NCBI GenBank assembly: GCA_024642775.1
Contig: JAHEAL010000004.1
Span: 3,663-48,393, forward strand
Length of the DNA: 44,731 nucleotides
Direction: 5' to 3'
From: Nitrosomonadales bacterium
Lineage (GTDB): Bacteria > Pseudomonadota > Gammaproteobacteria > Burkholderiales > Methylophilaceae
The position numbers were made by a program, and so were the translations under genes. Every line of letters starts with the position of its first letter. Within the stretch, counting starts at the first letter, position 1. Below are positions 26,766 through 33,694 of this stretch, piece by piece. The notes below the pieces were generated by a model, which did no database searches, had not been told where the DNA came from, and saw only the letters and a program-made list of their open reading frames with translations.

Positions 26766-27986
26766 ATGAGTTTGATTGTACAAAAATTTGGGGGCACTTC
26801 AGTTGCAAATTCAGAGAGAATTAATGCAGTTGCTGATCGAGTAAAAAAATATGTTGATAACGGACATCAAGTTGTTGTCGTGGTATCGGCAATGTCAGGC
26901 GAAACAAACAAGCTTTTAAAACTAATCAGCGAAGTAAATTCGAAGCCAGATCCCAGGGAATCAGACGTTATCCTTTCTACTGGAGAGCAAGTAACTATTG
27001 GATTGACCGCTTTAGCCATTCAAGAACGAGGTATCAAAGCCAAAAGTTATACTGGATCTCAAGTTAAAATATTAACGGATAATGCACACTCAAAAGCTCG
27101 AATTATTAATATAGGTACCGAGAACATTCAAAAAGATTTAAATAATGGCTTTGTTCTAGTCATAGCTGGATTTCAAGGAGCTGACGAGCAGGGGAATATT
27201 ACAACACTTGGGCGAGGTGGATCGGATACAACAGCAGTTGCCATAGCAGCAGCATTAAATGCTGATGAATGCCAGATATATACTGATGTAGATGGAATTT
27301 ATACAACAGATCCAAGGGTCGTAAAAAATGCAAAAAGATTAAAATCAATTACTTTTGAGGAAATGCTGGAAATGGCCAGTTTAGGTTCAAAAGTTCTTCA
27401 ACTTCGTTCTGTAGAATTCGCAGGGAAGTATAAAGTCAACTTAAGGGTTCTTTCAAGTTTCGAAGAGGAAGGCGAGGGAACAATAATTACTTACGAGGAA
27501 GATCATAAAATGGAAGATCCAATTATATCTGGAATAGCTTTTAATCGGGATGAGGCCAAAGTTACCGTTGAGAGTATCCCAGATACTCCGGGCATAGCTT
27601 ATCAAATCTTAGGACCAATCGCTGATCAAAATATTGACGTTGATATGATTATTCAAAATATTGGTCATGACGGATTAAATGATTTTACTTTTACAGTCAA
27701 TACGACGGAGTTAAATAAAACATTAGATATTTTAGAAGCAATGAAAGAGAAGCTTGGTGCAAAAAAAATTATCGGTGACCCAAAGGTAGCGAAACTCTCT
27801 CTTGTAGGCGTTGGGATGAGATCGCATGTTGGGGTAGCCAGCAAAATGTTTAGAACGCTATCAGAAGAAGGTATTAATATTAGTACAATATCCACTAGTG
27901 AAATAAAGATTTCTATTTTAATTGAAAAAGAATCGTTAGATTCTGCAGTTCAAGCGCTTCATAAAGCATTTAATTTAGATCAATAG
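26766..27986 (+). CDS. lysC: Aspartokinase
   Basis: Aspartokinase phosphorylates aspartate, the first step to lysine, threonine, methionine and diaminopimelate. The 406-residue protein has KFGGTSVANSERI, VVVVSAMSGETNKL, LSTGEQVTIGL, TLGRGGSDTTAVAIAAAL and TDVDGIYTTDPR in the catalytic half. Two ACT domains follow (about 265-400), with VESIPDTPGIAYQIL and LVGVGMRSHVGVASKMFRTL. This length fits a class with an internal start making the beta subunit. Feedback control by lysine or threonine is expected from the family. alaS-lysC is a common pairing. Confidence 0.96.
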   Translation: MSLIVQKFGGTSVANSERINAVADRVKKYVDNGHQVVVVVSAMSGETNKLLKLISEVNSKPDPRESDVILSTGEQVTIGLTALAIQERGIKAKSYTGSQVKILTDNAHSKARIINIGTENIQKDLNNGFVLVIAGFQGADEQGNITTLGRGGSDTTAVAIAAALNADECQIYTDVDGIYTTDPRVVKNAKRLKSITFEEMLEMASLGSKVLQLRSVEFAGKYKVNLRVLSSFEEEGEGTIITYEEDHKMEDPIISGIAFNRDEAKVTVESIPDTPGIAYQILGPIADQNIDVDMIIQNIGHDGLNDFTFTVNTTELNKTLDILEAMKEKLGAKKIIGDPKVAKLSLVGVGMRSHVGVASKMFRTLSEEGINISTISTSEIKISILIEKESLDSAVQALHKAFNLDQ

Positions 27987-28013
27987 CTACTGGGATCTTA
28001 ATAGATTCTAATT

Positions 28014-28026
28014 TATAATACATCAG
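28014..28026 (+). promoter_or_regulatory. -10 element of the tRNA-Ser promoter
   Basis: A perfect TATAAT at 28014-28019 lies 16 bases before the tRNA-Ser 5' end, giving a start near 28026 and a leader of about ten bases. A convincing -35 is not visible. Confidence 0.6.
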
Positions 28027-28035
28027 TTAAAAATA

Positions 28036-28129
28036 GGAGAGCTGGCCGAGTGGTCGAAGGCACTTCCCTGCTAAGGAAGCATACGGGTTTAAGCCTGTAT
28101 CGAGGGTTCGAATCCCTCGCTCTCCGCCA
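28036..28129 (+). tRNA. tRNA-Ser(GCT)
   Basis: The acceptor stem GGAGAGC pairs with GCTCTCC; the discriminator is G and the CCA end is encoded. The anticodon loop CTGCTAA carries GCT between TTCCC and GGAAG stems, which reads AGC/AGU serine codons. The long variable arm and GGTTCGAATCC T-arm fit a class II tRNA. It precedes the DUF1993 gene by only 15 bases. Confidence 0.97.
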
Positions 28130-28144
28130 AATTTGGAGAAAATG

Positions 28145-28654
28145 ATGAAAGAGCCAATGTACGACTTATCTGTTCCAATAATAATAAATATGCTGGAAAA
28201 TCTCTCAAATATTCTCGCCAAAACAGAAAAATTTGCAAGTAAAAGAAAAATTGATAGTGCTGTTTTTGTTGAGAGCAGATTGATTGCCGATATGTTCCCT
28301 CTTTCCAGACAAATACAAATAGGAACAGATATGGTAAGAAAAGGGATTGGAAGGCTAGCTAACAAAAAATTTCCAAATTACAAAGATAATGAAAAAACTT
28401 TAAAGCAACTTCAAAACCGAATTTTAAAAACCGTTAATTATTTAAAGAAAATTAAACCAAATGATCTTAAAGATTCGGCAACCGTAGAAATTGAATTTAA
28501 TATACGTGAAAAAAAATTCTATTTTTCAAATGGAGAAGATTATTTGAAAAGATGGATATTGCCTCATTTTTTCTTTCACATCACAACCACCTACAATATC
28601 TTAAGGATGAATGGCGTAAACTTAGGTAAATGGGACTACACTGGAAAATTTTAA
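28145..28654 (+). CDS. DUF1993 (DinB-superfamily) protein
   Basis: The family has no assigned function, although it is related to DinB/YfiT-like four-helix proteins. I take ATG 28145 as start (169 residues), because GGAG lies six bases upstream; the frame is open to a TTG at 28133. The sequence opens MYDLSVPIIINMLENL and has RLIADMFPLSRQIQIGTDM and FFFHITTTYNILRMNGVNLGK, the end expected of DUF1993. His residues in the last helix could bind metal, but I cannot be sure. It overlaps the next lipoprotein gene by one base (TAATG). Confidence 0.85.
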   Translation: MKEPMYDLSVPIIINMLENLSNILAKTEKFASKRKIDSAVFVESRLIADMFPLSRQIQIGTDMVRKGIGRLANKKFPNYKDNEKTLKQLQNRILKTVNYLKKIKPNDLKDSATVEIEFNIREKKFYFSNGEDYLKRWILPHFFFHITTTYNILRMNGVNLGKWDYTGKF

Positions 28655-29745
28655 TGAAATTTATAAACTATCTTCTGTTTATTTCTATGCTTCTTATTTC
28701 AAGTTGCTCTCAATTTGGACCTGAGTTGATGAAAGCGGGTAGGAATGACTACAATAAAGTTCTTGCACAAACCGATGATGAAGAAACTCTACTGAATCTT
28801 ATAAGACTTCGTTATGCAGATAACCCTGCCTTTTTAAAAGTAAACAGTGTGTCAACCTCCTTTAACTGGAAAGAAGGTTTTGGTATTGATGGTTCTTTAT
28901 TCAGAGGTGATGGAGTCGGAAAAGATAATATAGGAATAAGAGGGAATACTGAATACGTAGAAAAACCGACTATCACCTATTCTCCTTTATCAGGTGCAGA
29001 CTTTGTTAAAAATGTATTAACACCAATAGATCACCAAGTTATCTTATTGCTTACAAGGTCTGGATGGAGTATGGATCGTATCATGAGACTGACCATCAAT
29101 AGAATTAATAATATTAATAATGCCTCAGAGGCATCAGGCCCCACCCCAGCTCAAGCACCAGATTATAAAGAATTTATTAAACTTACAGAGACATTCAGAA
29201 AGCTACAAAAATCATCAAAAATTACTTTAGGTTATCAACTTGATGGTAACCCTGACGACCTTGCTTTGCTAATTAAAAATGATTTTAAAGAAGATGATGA
29301 CGTCAAGTCTCTTTTGAAAGAATTAAAAATTAACAGTAATAATAATATTATTCCGATTACTAATAATTTCTTTGATGGTTCGAAAACGGAAAATATACAA
29401 ATCGAAGCTAGGTCACTGGCGGGAATTTTGTTTTTCTTATCCCATGGAGTAGAAGTCCCTGTAGATGATATTTCAAACGGCAGAGTTACTGTAACAAAAG
29501 ATGGAGAAGGAAATACCTTTGATTGGAATCAGGTTTTAAATGGAATTTTTTCTGTTCATACGTCCAAAGAAGCGCCTAACCAGGCCACCGTTGCAGTTGA
29601 GTACCGAGGAAATTGGTTTTTTATTAAAGATAATGATATGCAAAGCAAATATACATTAATGTTACTGAATCAAATTTCCGCACTCCAATCTGGAAAAATA
29701 GAAAAGGCTGGTCCGATTTTAACTTTACCGGTTTCAAGTAACTAA
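28654..29745 (+). CDS. Uncharacterised lipoprotein
   Basis: This 363-residue protein starts at ATG 28654 (one base overlap, TAATG). The frame is open upstream to 28630, but this start leaves a standard signal peptide ending in the lipobox LISSC with Cys18. The mature region has RNDYNKVLAQTDDEETLLNLIRLRY-ADNPAFLKV, a pattern I recall from a widespread family of unknown proteobacterial lipoproteins, then a repeat-poor region with ADFVKNVLTPI and a late strand-rich part. No enzymatic motif is seen. It is coupled to the DUF1993 gene and followed by the tRNA-Arg pair. Confidence 0.8.
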   Translation: MKFINYLLFISMLLISSCSQFGPELMKAGRNDYNKVLAQTDDEETLLNLIRLRYADNPAFLKVNSVSTSFNWKEGFGIDGSLFRGDGVGKDNIGIRGNTEYVEKPTITYSPLSGADFVKNVLTPIDHQVILLLTRSGWSMDRIMRLTINRINNINNASEASGPTPAQAPDYKEFIKLTETFRKLQKSSKITLGYQLDGNPDDLALLIKNDFKEDDDVKSLLKELKINSNNNIIPITNNFFDGSKTENIQIEARSLAGILFFLSHGVEVPVDDISNGRVTVTKDGEGNTFDWNQVLNGIFSVHTSKEAPNQATVAVEYRGNWFFIKDNDMQSKYTLMLLNQISALQSGKIEKAGPILTLPVSSN

Positions 29746-29770
29746 GCTTAATTAAAAGTTATTTTAAGGA

Positions 29771-29783
29771 TATAATGTCGGTG
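29771..29783 (+). promoter_or_regulatory. -10 element of the tRNA-Arg promoter
   Basis: A perfect TATAAT at 29771-29776, ten bases before the mature tRNA, followed by a GC-rich GTGACGCG start region. A start near 29783 would leave almost no leader. A weak -35-like TTAATT lies 17 bases upstream at 29748-29753. Confidence 0.6.
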
Positions 29784-29785
29784 AC

Positions 29786-29862
29786 GCGCCCGTAGCTCAG
29801 CTGGATAGAGTACTTGGCTACGAACCAAGGGGTCAGGAGTTCGAATCTCTTCGGGCGCGCCA
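29786..29862 (+). tRNA. tRNA-Arg(ACG)
   Basis: A 77-base tRNA with acceptor GCGCCCG / CGGGCGC, G discriminator and encoded CCA. The anticodon loop CTACGAA carries ACG, flanked by CTTGG/CCAAG. After deamination to inosine by TadA it should read CGU, CGC and CGA. The next tRNA is a near-identical copy. Confidence 0.97.
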
Positions 29863-29877
29863 AATTTATCTCCATCG

Positions 29878-29954
29878 GCGCCCGTAGCTCAGCTGGATAG
29901 AGTACTTGGCTTCGAACCAAGTGGTCAGGAGTTCGAATCTCTTCGGGCGCGCCA
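29878..29954 (+). tRNA. tRNA-Arg(TCG), near-copy of the neighbour
   Basis: This 77-base tRNA follows the first by 15 bases. It differs at only two positions: the wobble base (anticodon loop CTTCGAA, so TCG) and one base just after the anticodon stem (CCAAGT instead of CCAAGG). Acceptor, D- and T-arms are identical. The anticodon predicts reading of CGA and CGG. The minus-strand protease stop codon lies one base beyond its CCA end. Confidence 0.96.
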
Positions 29955-29955
29955 A

Positions 29956-30951
29956 TCAAACAACTTCAGGCTCTGCCTCAAAAAAATCAGGATCAATTAA
30001 TTCAATCATTGCTTTTGTTTTATCCATCTCAGACTTATTGCCCTCAGCTTTTAAAATTAGGTAAAGCTGTTCTAATGCATCAAGGTTACGGCTATTCAGT
30101 TGAATTGATTTATTGAAAAACAATTTTGCAAAATCTTTATTAAAATGGGTTTCTGCGAGACCCAAATAAAACCATGCATTTGTATTGTCATCTTCAGACT
30201 GGGTCCACATTTTTGCTATTTCTTTAACCTTGACCCAATTAGAGTCTTGCAAGGGAAGCACAATTTGCATAAAAAAAGGTTTTTCTTCATCAGGCAGTGC
30301 CCAAAAAGGAGGAGTGTCACTTTTAATGTCCTGAATCATAGGTGTTTTTAGGACATCATCAATCCATTCTGTTGGAAGACAATAAAAATAACCCAATCTT
30401 TTTCCGGGGCTTTTAAAGGTAGTAATGCCAATTAAATTAAAATCTAAATCAAAGAGTGCGCCTCCACTCGAGCCAACTGTAAAGCTTGCCGATGTTCGCA
30501 CAATATTCTGCTTATCAAAATCATATAATGCTTTTACCTTACCGTAAGTTGGCAATGGCACAGGATTGTCATTAGGAAATGTTAGTGTAAAAACTTTTTC
30601 TTCATACTTTACTGTGCTAGTTTTACGGACCTTAACAGGCTCTAGAGGCAAATTATCAAACTTCAAAACACATAAATCATGCTCCCAATCAGCATAAAAA
30701 CCAATCGGGCTGTAAGTGTCATGATATTTAACCACATTGACCCCGGTAGCATTTTGAAAAACATGACAATCCGTAACAACATGGTTTTTTTTAACAAGCA
30801 CTCCCGATCCAGTACCTGTAACTCCTTTTTCATAACTAACCCATAACTGAACCATGGATTTATTTAACCCAAAGAGTTCTGACTGAGCAGGATAACCAAA
30901 AGAATTTAAAGATGTTATCGTTAATATTATTAGTATTAATATGTTTTTCAT
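29956..30951 (-). CDS. Secreted trypsin-like serine protease with C-terminal helical repeat
   Basis: This 331-residue protein has a signal peptide (about 1-19) and a chymotrypsin-fold domain. The triad is complete: His63 in VVTDCHVF, Asp92 in EHDLCVLKF and Ser162 in VGSSGGALF. It lacks the PDZ domain of DegP/HtrA. Residues 225-325 are alpha-helical with a tetratricopeptide-like pattern (AWFYLGLAETHFNKDFAKLFFNKSIQL). I would call it a periplasmic protease of the S1 trypsin-like type; substrates are unknown. It ends one base from the tRNA-Arg pair and is divergent from the CDF-like gene (36 bases). Confidence 0.88.
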   Translation of the reverse strand: MKNILILIILTITSLNSFGYPAQSELFGLNKSMVQLWVSYEKGVTGTGSGVLVKKNHVVTDCHVFQNATGVNVVKYHDTYSPIGFYADWEHDLCVLKFDNLPLEPVKVRKTSTVKYEEKVFTLTFPNDNPVPLPTYGKVKALYDFDKQNIVRTSASFTVGSSGGALFDLDFNLIGITTFKSPGKRLGYFYCLPTEWIDDVLKTPMIQDIKSDTPPFWALPDEEKPFFMQIVLPLQDSNWVKVKEIAKMWTQSEDDNTNAWFYLGLAETHFNKDFAKLFFNKSIQLNSRNLDALEQLYLILKAEGNKSEMDKTKAMIELIDPDFFEAEPEVV

Positions 30952-30987
30952 CTTATTAAGATTATAGATATTGAAATAAATTCAATT

Positions 30988-31557
30988 ATGTTAAAAAAAA
31001 ATTACTCAATTCCTTTAGTTATAATTCTCAACTTTTTTTACTTCATATTTGAATACTATTTTGCTAATGAAATAAAATCAATTTCTTTATTTGCGGACAG
31101 TCTTGATTTTTTAGAAGATTCATTGACAAACCTCTTAGCTATTATTGGATTGACCTTAAGTTTTAAATACAGAAAGTTTATTGGATACATAATCTTACTC
31201 GCTTTCATTACCCCCTCGACTTACGCAGTACTCTCTGTATTAGTAAAAATTTATGAAAAAACCATACCAAACTTTCAGATAATGCTTTATTTAGCAATTG
31301 GGGCGCTGTTTATTAACTTAATTTGTACTTTTGTATTGATGGATTATAAAAATTCAAAAAATTTTCTTTTACATGCAACATTTTTATCGGCAAGGAATGA
31401 TTTAATTGGAAATCTCGCTATAATTATTGCTGCTTATACAACATACCGTACTAATAATTTTCTTCCTGATTTGATAGTTGGTATTATTATTTTAATAATC
31501 AATCTTCGTTCAACAAAAATGATTTTCCAAATGATTAAAAAAGACAATGATAATTAG
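30988..31557 (+). CDS. CDF-like membrane protein, first gene of the mod operon
   Basis: This 189-residue protein has five or six membrane helices. It resembles the transmembrane part of cation diffusion facilitator exporters: LFADSLDFLEDSLTNLLA with Asp40 and Asp44 (the D-x3-D of helix 2) and HATFLSARNDLIGNLAIIIAA in helix 5. However the helix-5 site reads S-x3-D (Ser134, Asp138) instead of the usual H-x3-D, and there is no cytoplasmic C-terminal domain. It overlaps modA by 11 bases, so it probably belongs to the molybdate operon. Whether it moves a metal is unknown. Confidence 0.65.
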   Translation: MLKKNYSIPLVIILNFFYFIFEYYFANEIKSISLFADSLDFLEDSLTNLLAIIGLTLSFKYRKFIGYIILLAFITPSTYAVLSVLVKIYEKTIPNFQIMLYLAIGALFINLICTFVLMDYKNSKNFLLHATFLSARNDLIGNLAIIIAAYTTYRTNNFLPDLIVGIIILIINLRSTKMIFQMIKKDNDN

Positions 31558-32260
31558 ATTAATAATCATCCTATTGCTAATACCAGGATTTATCAAAGCT
31601 AATGAAAGTATTAATGTTGCTTATGCCTCAAGCCTTCATCAAGCAATGAAAACCATTATCTATGGTTTTCAAAAAGAAACCAACATCTCAGTAAAATATG
31701 CGAGTGGTTCATCAGGATTGCTAGCAAAACAAATAACCCTTGGTGCACCTTTTGATATTTTTATTTCAGCAAATGATAATTGGATAAATTTTTTAAATAA
31801 AAAAATGAAATCCAATAAGATTTTTTGGGTTTCTAATGGATTGTTACTTATTCATAAAAAAGAGTCGGTGGATTTAAATCGCTTCTTAATGAATCAGAAT
31901 GAAAAGTTTTGTATAGCGGATCCTAAACAGTCTCCTTTGGGGATACATTCTCAAGAAGTATTAAATCACTACAGAATTAATATTCCAAAAAATAATTTGA
32001 TAGTAGTGAAAGATTCCGCAACACTGAAATCATATACTCTCATAGGAGAATGTGATTTCTCGATTAGCTATAGTTCTGATTTAAGCAATTATGCTGAAAA
32101 ATTTAATTACGAGTTTATTGACAACAAAACATTTACTCAAATTCAATACTTCATTACAAATTTATCTAATAGTGAGTTATCAAATAAATTCATAAATTAT
32201 CTACTTGAAAAAAACAATACTCGTGTATTGGAAAACCACGGGTTTATAATAAGAGAATGA
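31547..32260 (+). CDS. modA: Molybdate ABC transporter substrate-binding protein
   Basis: ModA binds molybdate (or tungstate) in the periplasm and hands it to ModBC. The 237-residue protein has a signal peptide and the ModA pattern NVAYASSLHQAMKTIIYGFQKETNISVKYASGSSGLLAKQI, then GAPFDIFISAND, FCIADPKQSPLGIHSQEVL and the late GECDFSISYSSD. The oxyanion-binding serines look present (ASS and GSSG). The start lies in the end of the CDF-like gene, and the stop overlaps modB by four bases. Confidence 0.9.
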   Translation: MIIRLIIILLLIPGFIKANESINVAYASSLHQAMKTIIYGFQKETNISVKYASGSSGLLAKQITLGAPFDIFISANDNWINFLNKKMKSNKIFWVSNGLLLIHKKESVDLNRFLMNQNEKFCIADPKQSPLGIHSQEVLNHYRINIPKNNLIVVKDSATLKSYTLIGECDFSISYSSDLSNYAEKFNYEFIDNKTFTQIQYFITNLSNSELSNKFINYLLEKNNTRVLENHGFIIRE

Positions 32261-32925
32261 TTTTATTAAATAATTATGAATCCGTTGTTTTACTACTCTC
32301 AATTAAAGTTGCAGTGGTATCAACTCTTATGATTATGGGTCCCGCTTTTATTACTGCGCATTTGCTGGCAACAAAAAACTTTTATGGAAAATCTTTTATT
32401 GACAGCCTAATTCACCTCCCCTTAATTCTTCCCCCAGTTGTAATTGGATTTATGCTCTTAATTTTACTTGGAAGAAATAGTATAGTTGGGTCTTTTATCA
32501 ATCAATCATTAAATTTATCCATTTCATTTACTTGGATAGCTGCCGTTGTCGCTTCATCTATTATGGCATTCCCATTATTTGTGAGGGCCATAAGACAATC
32601 AATTGAAGAAATCGATGTAAAGCTTTTAGAAGCCGCAAAAACTCTAGGAGCTTCTAGATTAAAAATATTTTTATCAATAATCCTTCCACTTTCAAAGAAA
32701 GGAATTGTTGTAGGCAGTATATTAAGCTTTGGGAGAAGTCTAGGAGAGTTTGGAGCCACGATTACGTTTGCAGGTAATATTTTTGGTGAAACACAAACTA
32801 TCCCACTCGCTATTTATTCAACATTACAAGAACCCAATAGTGAATTAGCAGCATTTCGCTTAGTTGGAATAAGTATTTTTATATCTTTTGCAGCATTAAT
32901 TATCAGCAATCAAATAACAAAATGA
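32257..32925 (+). CDS. modB: Molybdate ABC transporter permease
   Basis: ModB is the membrane channel of the molybdate importer. The 222-residue protein has about five to six helices. The ABC-coupling EAA loop is EAAKTLGASRLKIFLSIILPLSKKGI (about 128-153). The surrounding SFGRSLGEFGATITFAGNI is typical of ModB/CysT-type permeases. It overlaps modA and modC by four bases each, so subunits are made together. Confidence 0.94.
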   Translation: MILLNNYESVVLLLSIKVAVVSTLMIMGPAFITAHLLATKNFYGKSFIDSLIHLPLILPPVVIGFMLLILLGRNSIVGSFINQSLNLSISFTWIAAVVASSIMAFPLFVRAIRQSIEEIDVKLLEAAKTLGASRLKIFLSIILPLSKKGIVVGSILSFGRSLGEFGATITFAGNIFGETQTIPLAIYSTLQEPNSELAAFRLVGISIFISFAALIISNQITK

Positions 32926-33554
32926 TCAAAGCAAAATTTCTATATCAGAATCTGCAATTTGATATCAGAGCTAATATTAGTTCTAAAGAATCCATAATTG
33001 GTATTTTTGGTAATTCTGGAATAGGAAAATCAACATTCTTAAAAATAATTGCGGGAATAATTAATCCAAATAAAGGTTATATAGAAATAAACAATGAACT
33101 ACTAATTCATTCCGATAAGAATATTGTAATAGCGCCGCACAAAAGAAATATTGGTTTTGCATTTCAGGATGTAAGATTATTTCCACATTTAAATGTGGTA
33201 GATAACATTAAATTTAATCTACATGAAAAGACTAATCTGGATAACATTATCGATCTTCTTGAAATAGATAATATCCTCAAAAGAAATACTAGCTCGCTTT
33301 CAGGAGGAGAGGCTCAAAGAGTTTCTATTGCACGCGCACTGGCAAGAAATCCAAAGATCCTATTATTAGATGAGTCACTTAATGCTATTCATCTTGAACA
33401 AAGAAAACGTATGATAAAAAATATAAAAAAATTAATAATTGAGCAAGAAATATTTACAATACTTGTTAGTCATCAAATTCAGGAGGCGAAAAAATTTGTT
33501 GAATGTTCTTTTGAGCTTAAAGAAACTAAAAAAAATATAATTGAATTTGTATAG
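32922..33554 (+). CDS. modC: Molybdate ABC transporter ATPase (short ModC)
   Basis: ModC powers molybdate import. The 210-residue protein has Walker A GNSGIGKST (30-38), Q-loop Gln82, signature LSGGEAQR (126-133), and Walker B LLLDE with Asp150/Glu151. The D-loop reads SLNAIH instead of the usual SLxALD. It lacks the C-terminal molybdate-binding TOBE region of typical ModC (about 350 residues), so it cannot regulate itself that way. It ends two bases before the convergent tRNA-Lys. Confidence 0.9.
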   Translation: MIKAKFLYQNLQFDIRANISSKESIIGIFGNSGIGKSTFLKIIAGIINPNKGYIEINNELLIHSDKNIVIAPHKRNIGFAFQDVRLFPHLNVVDNIKFNLHEKTNLDNIIDLLEIDNILKRNTSSLSGGEAQRVSIARALARNPKILLLDESLNAIHLEQRKRMIKNIKKLIIEQEIFTILVSHQIQEAKKFVECSFELKETKKNIIEFV

Positions 33555-33556
33555 GA

Positions 33557-33632
33557 TGGTAGGGTGTGCGAGATTCGAACTCGCGACCAACGGATTAAAA
33601 GTCCGCTGCTCTACCAACTGAGCTAACACCCC
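33557..33632 (-). tRNA. tRNA-Lys(TTT)
   Basis: The gene on the minus strand begins GGGGTGT, pairing with ACACCCT (a G-U pair at the end), then an A discriminator and encoded CCA. The loop CTTTTAA gives anticodon TTT; the body closely resembles Escherichia coli tRNA-Lys. It reads AAA and AAG. It shares its strand with ffh, 62 bases upstream. Confidence 0.97.
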
Positions 33633-33648
33633 ATCGATTGAACACAGA

Positions 33649-33677
33649 ATTATGGACTAGAACTGTCATTTGGTCAA
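33649..33677 (-). promoter_or_regulatory. Strong sigma-70 promoter of tRNA-Lys
   Basis: On the minus strand TTGACC (33672-33677) and CATAAT (33649-33654) are separated by exactly 17 bases, each matching five of six consensus positions. Expected start is near 33642, about ten bases before the tRNA. This is the best-formed promoter in the window. Confidence 0.75.
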
Positions 33678-33694
33678 TAAACAACAGGAAGAAA

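Noticed and set aside
28127-28136. Ten-base palindrome CCAAATTTGG at the tRNA-Ser 3' end
   Set aside because: It is made by the CCA end running into AT-rich sequence; no T-run follows, so it is not a terminator, and it is too short to call an operator.
28027-28365. Minus-strand open frame ending in a G-E-R-G-I-R-T-L-D-T-G peptide
   Set aside because: That peptide is the reverse translation of the tRNA-Ser gene, a well-known false protein call; the rest is antisense to the DUF1993 gene.
29759-29959. Minus-strand frame with repeated EIRTPDHLV-like peptides
   Set aside because: It is read from the two tRNA-Arg genes in reverse; the repeat comes from their near identity.
29964-29985. Short hairpin AGGC-TCT-GCCT just after the tRNA-Arg pair
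   Set aside because: The four-base stem is followed by A, not T, on the plus strand and lies inside the protease coding sequence, so it is no good terminator candidate.
33432-33629. Minus-strand frame beginning with a MLAQLVEQRT peptide
   Set aside because: Translated from the tRNA-Lys gene region; a standard spurious call.
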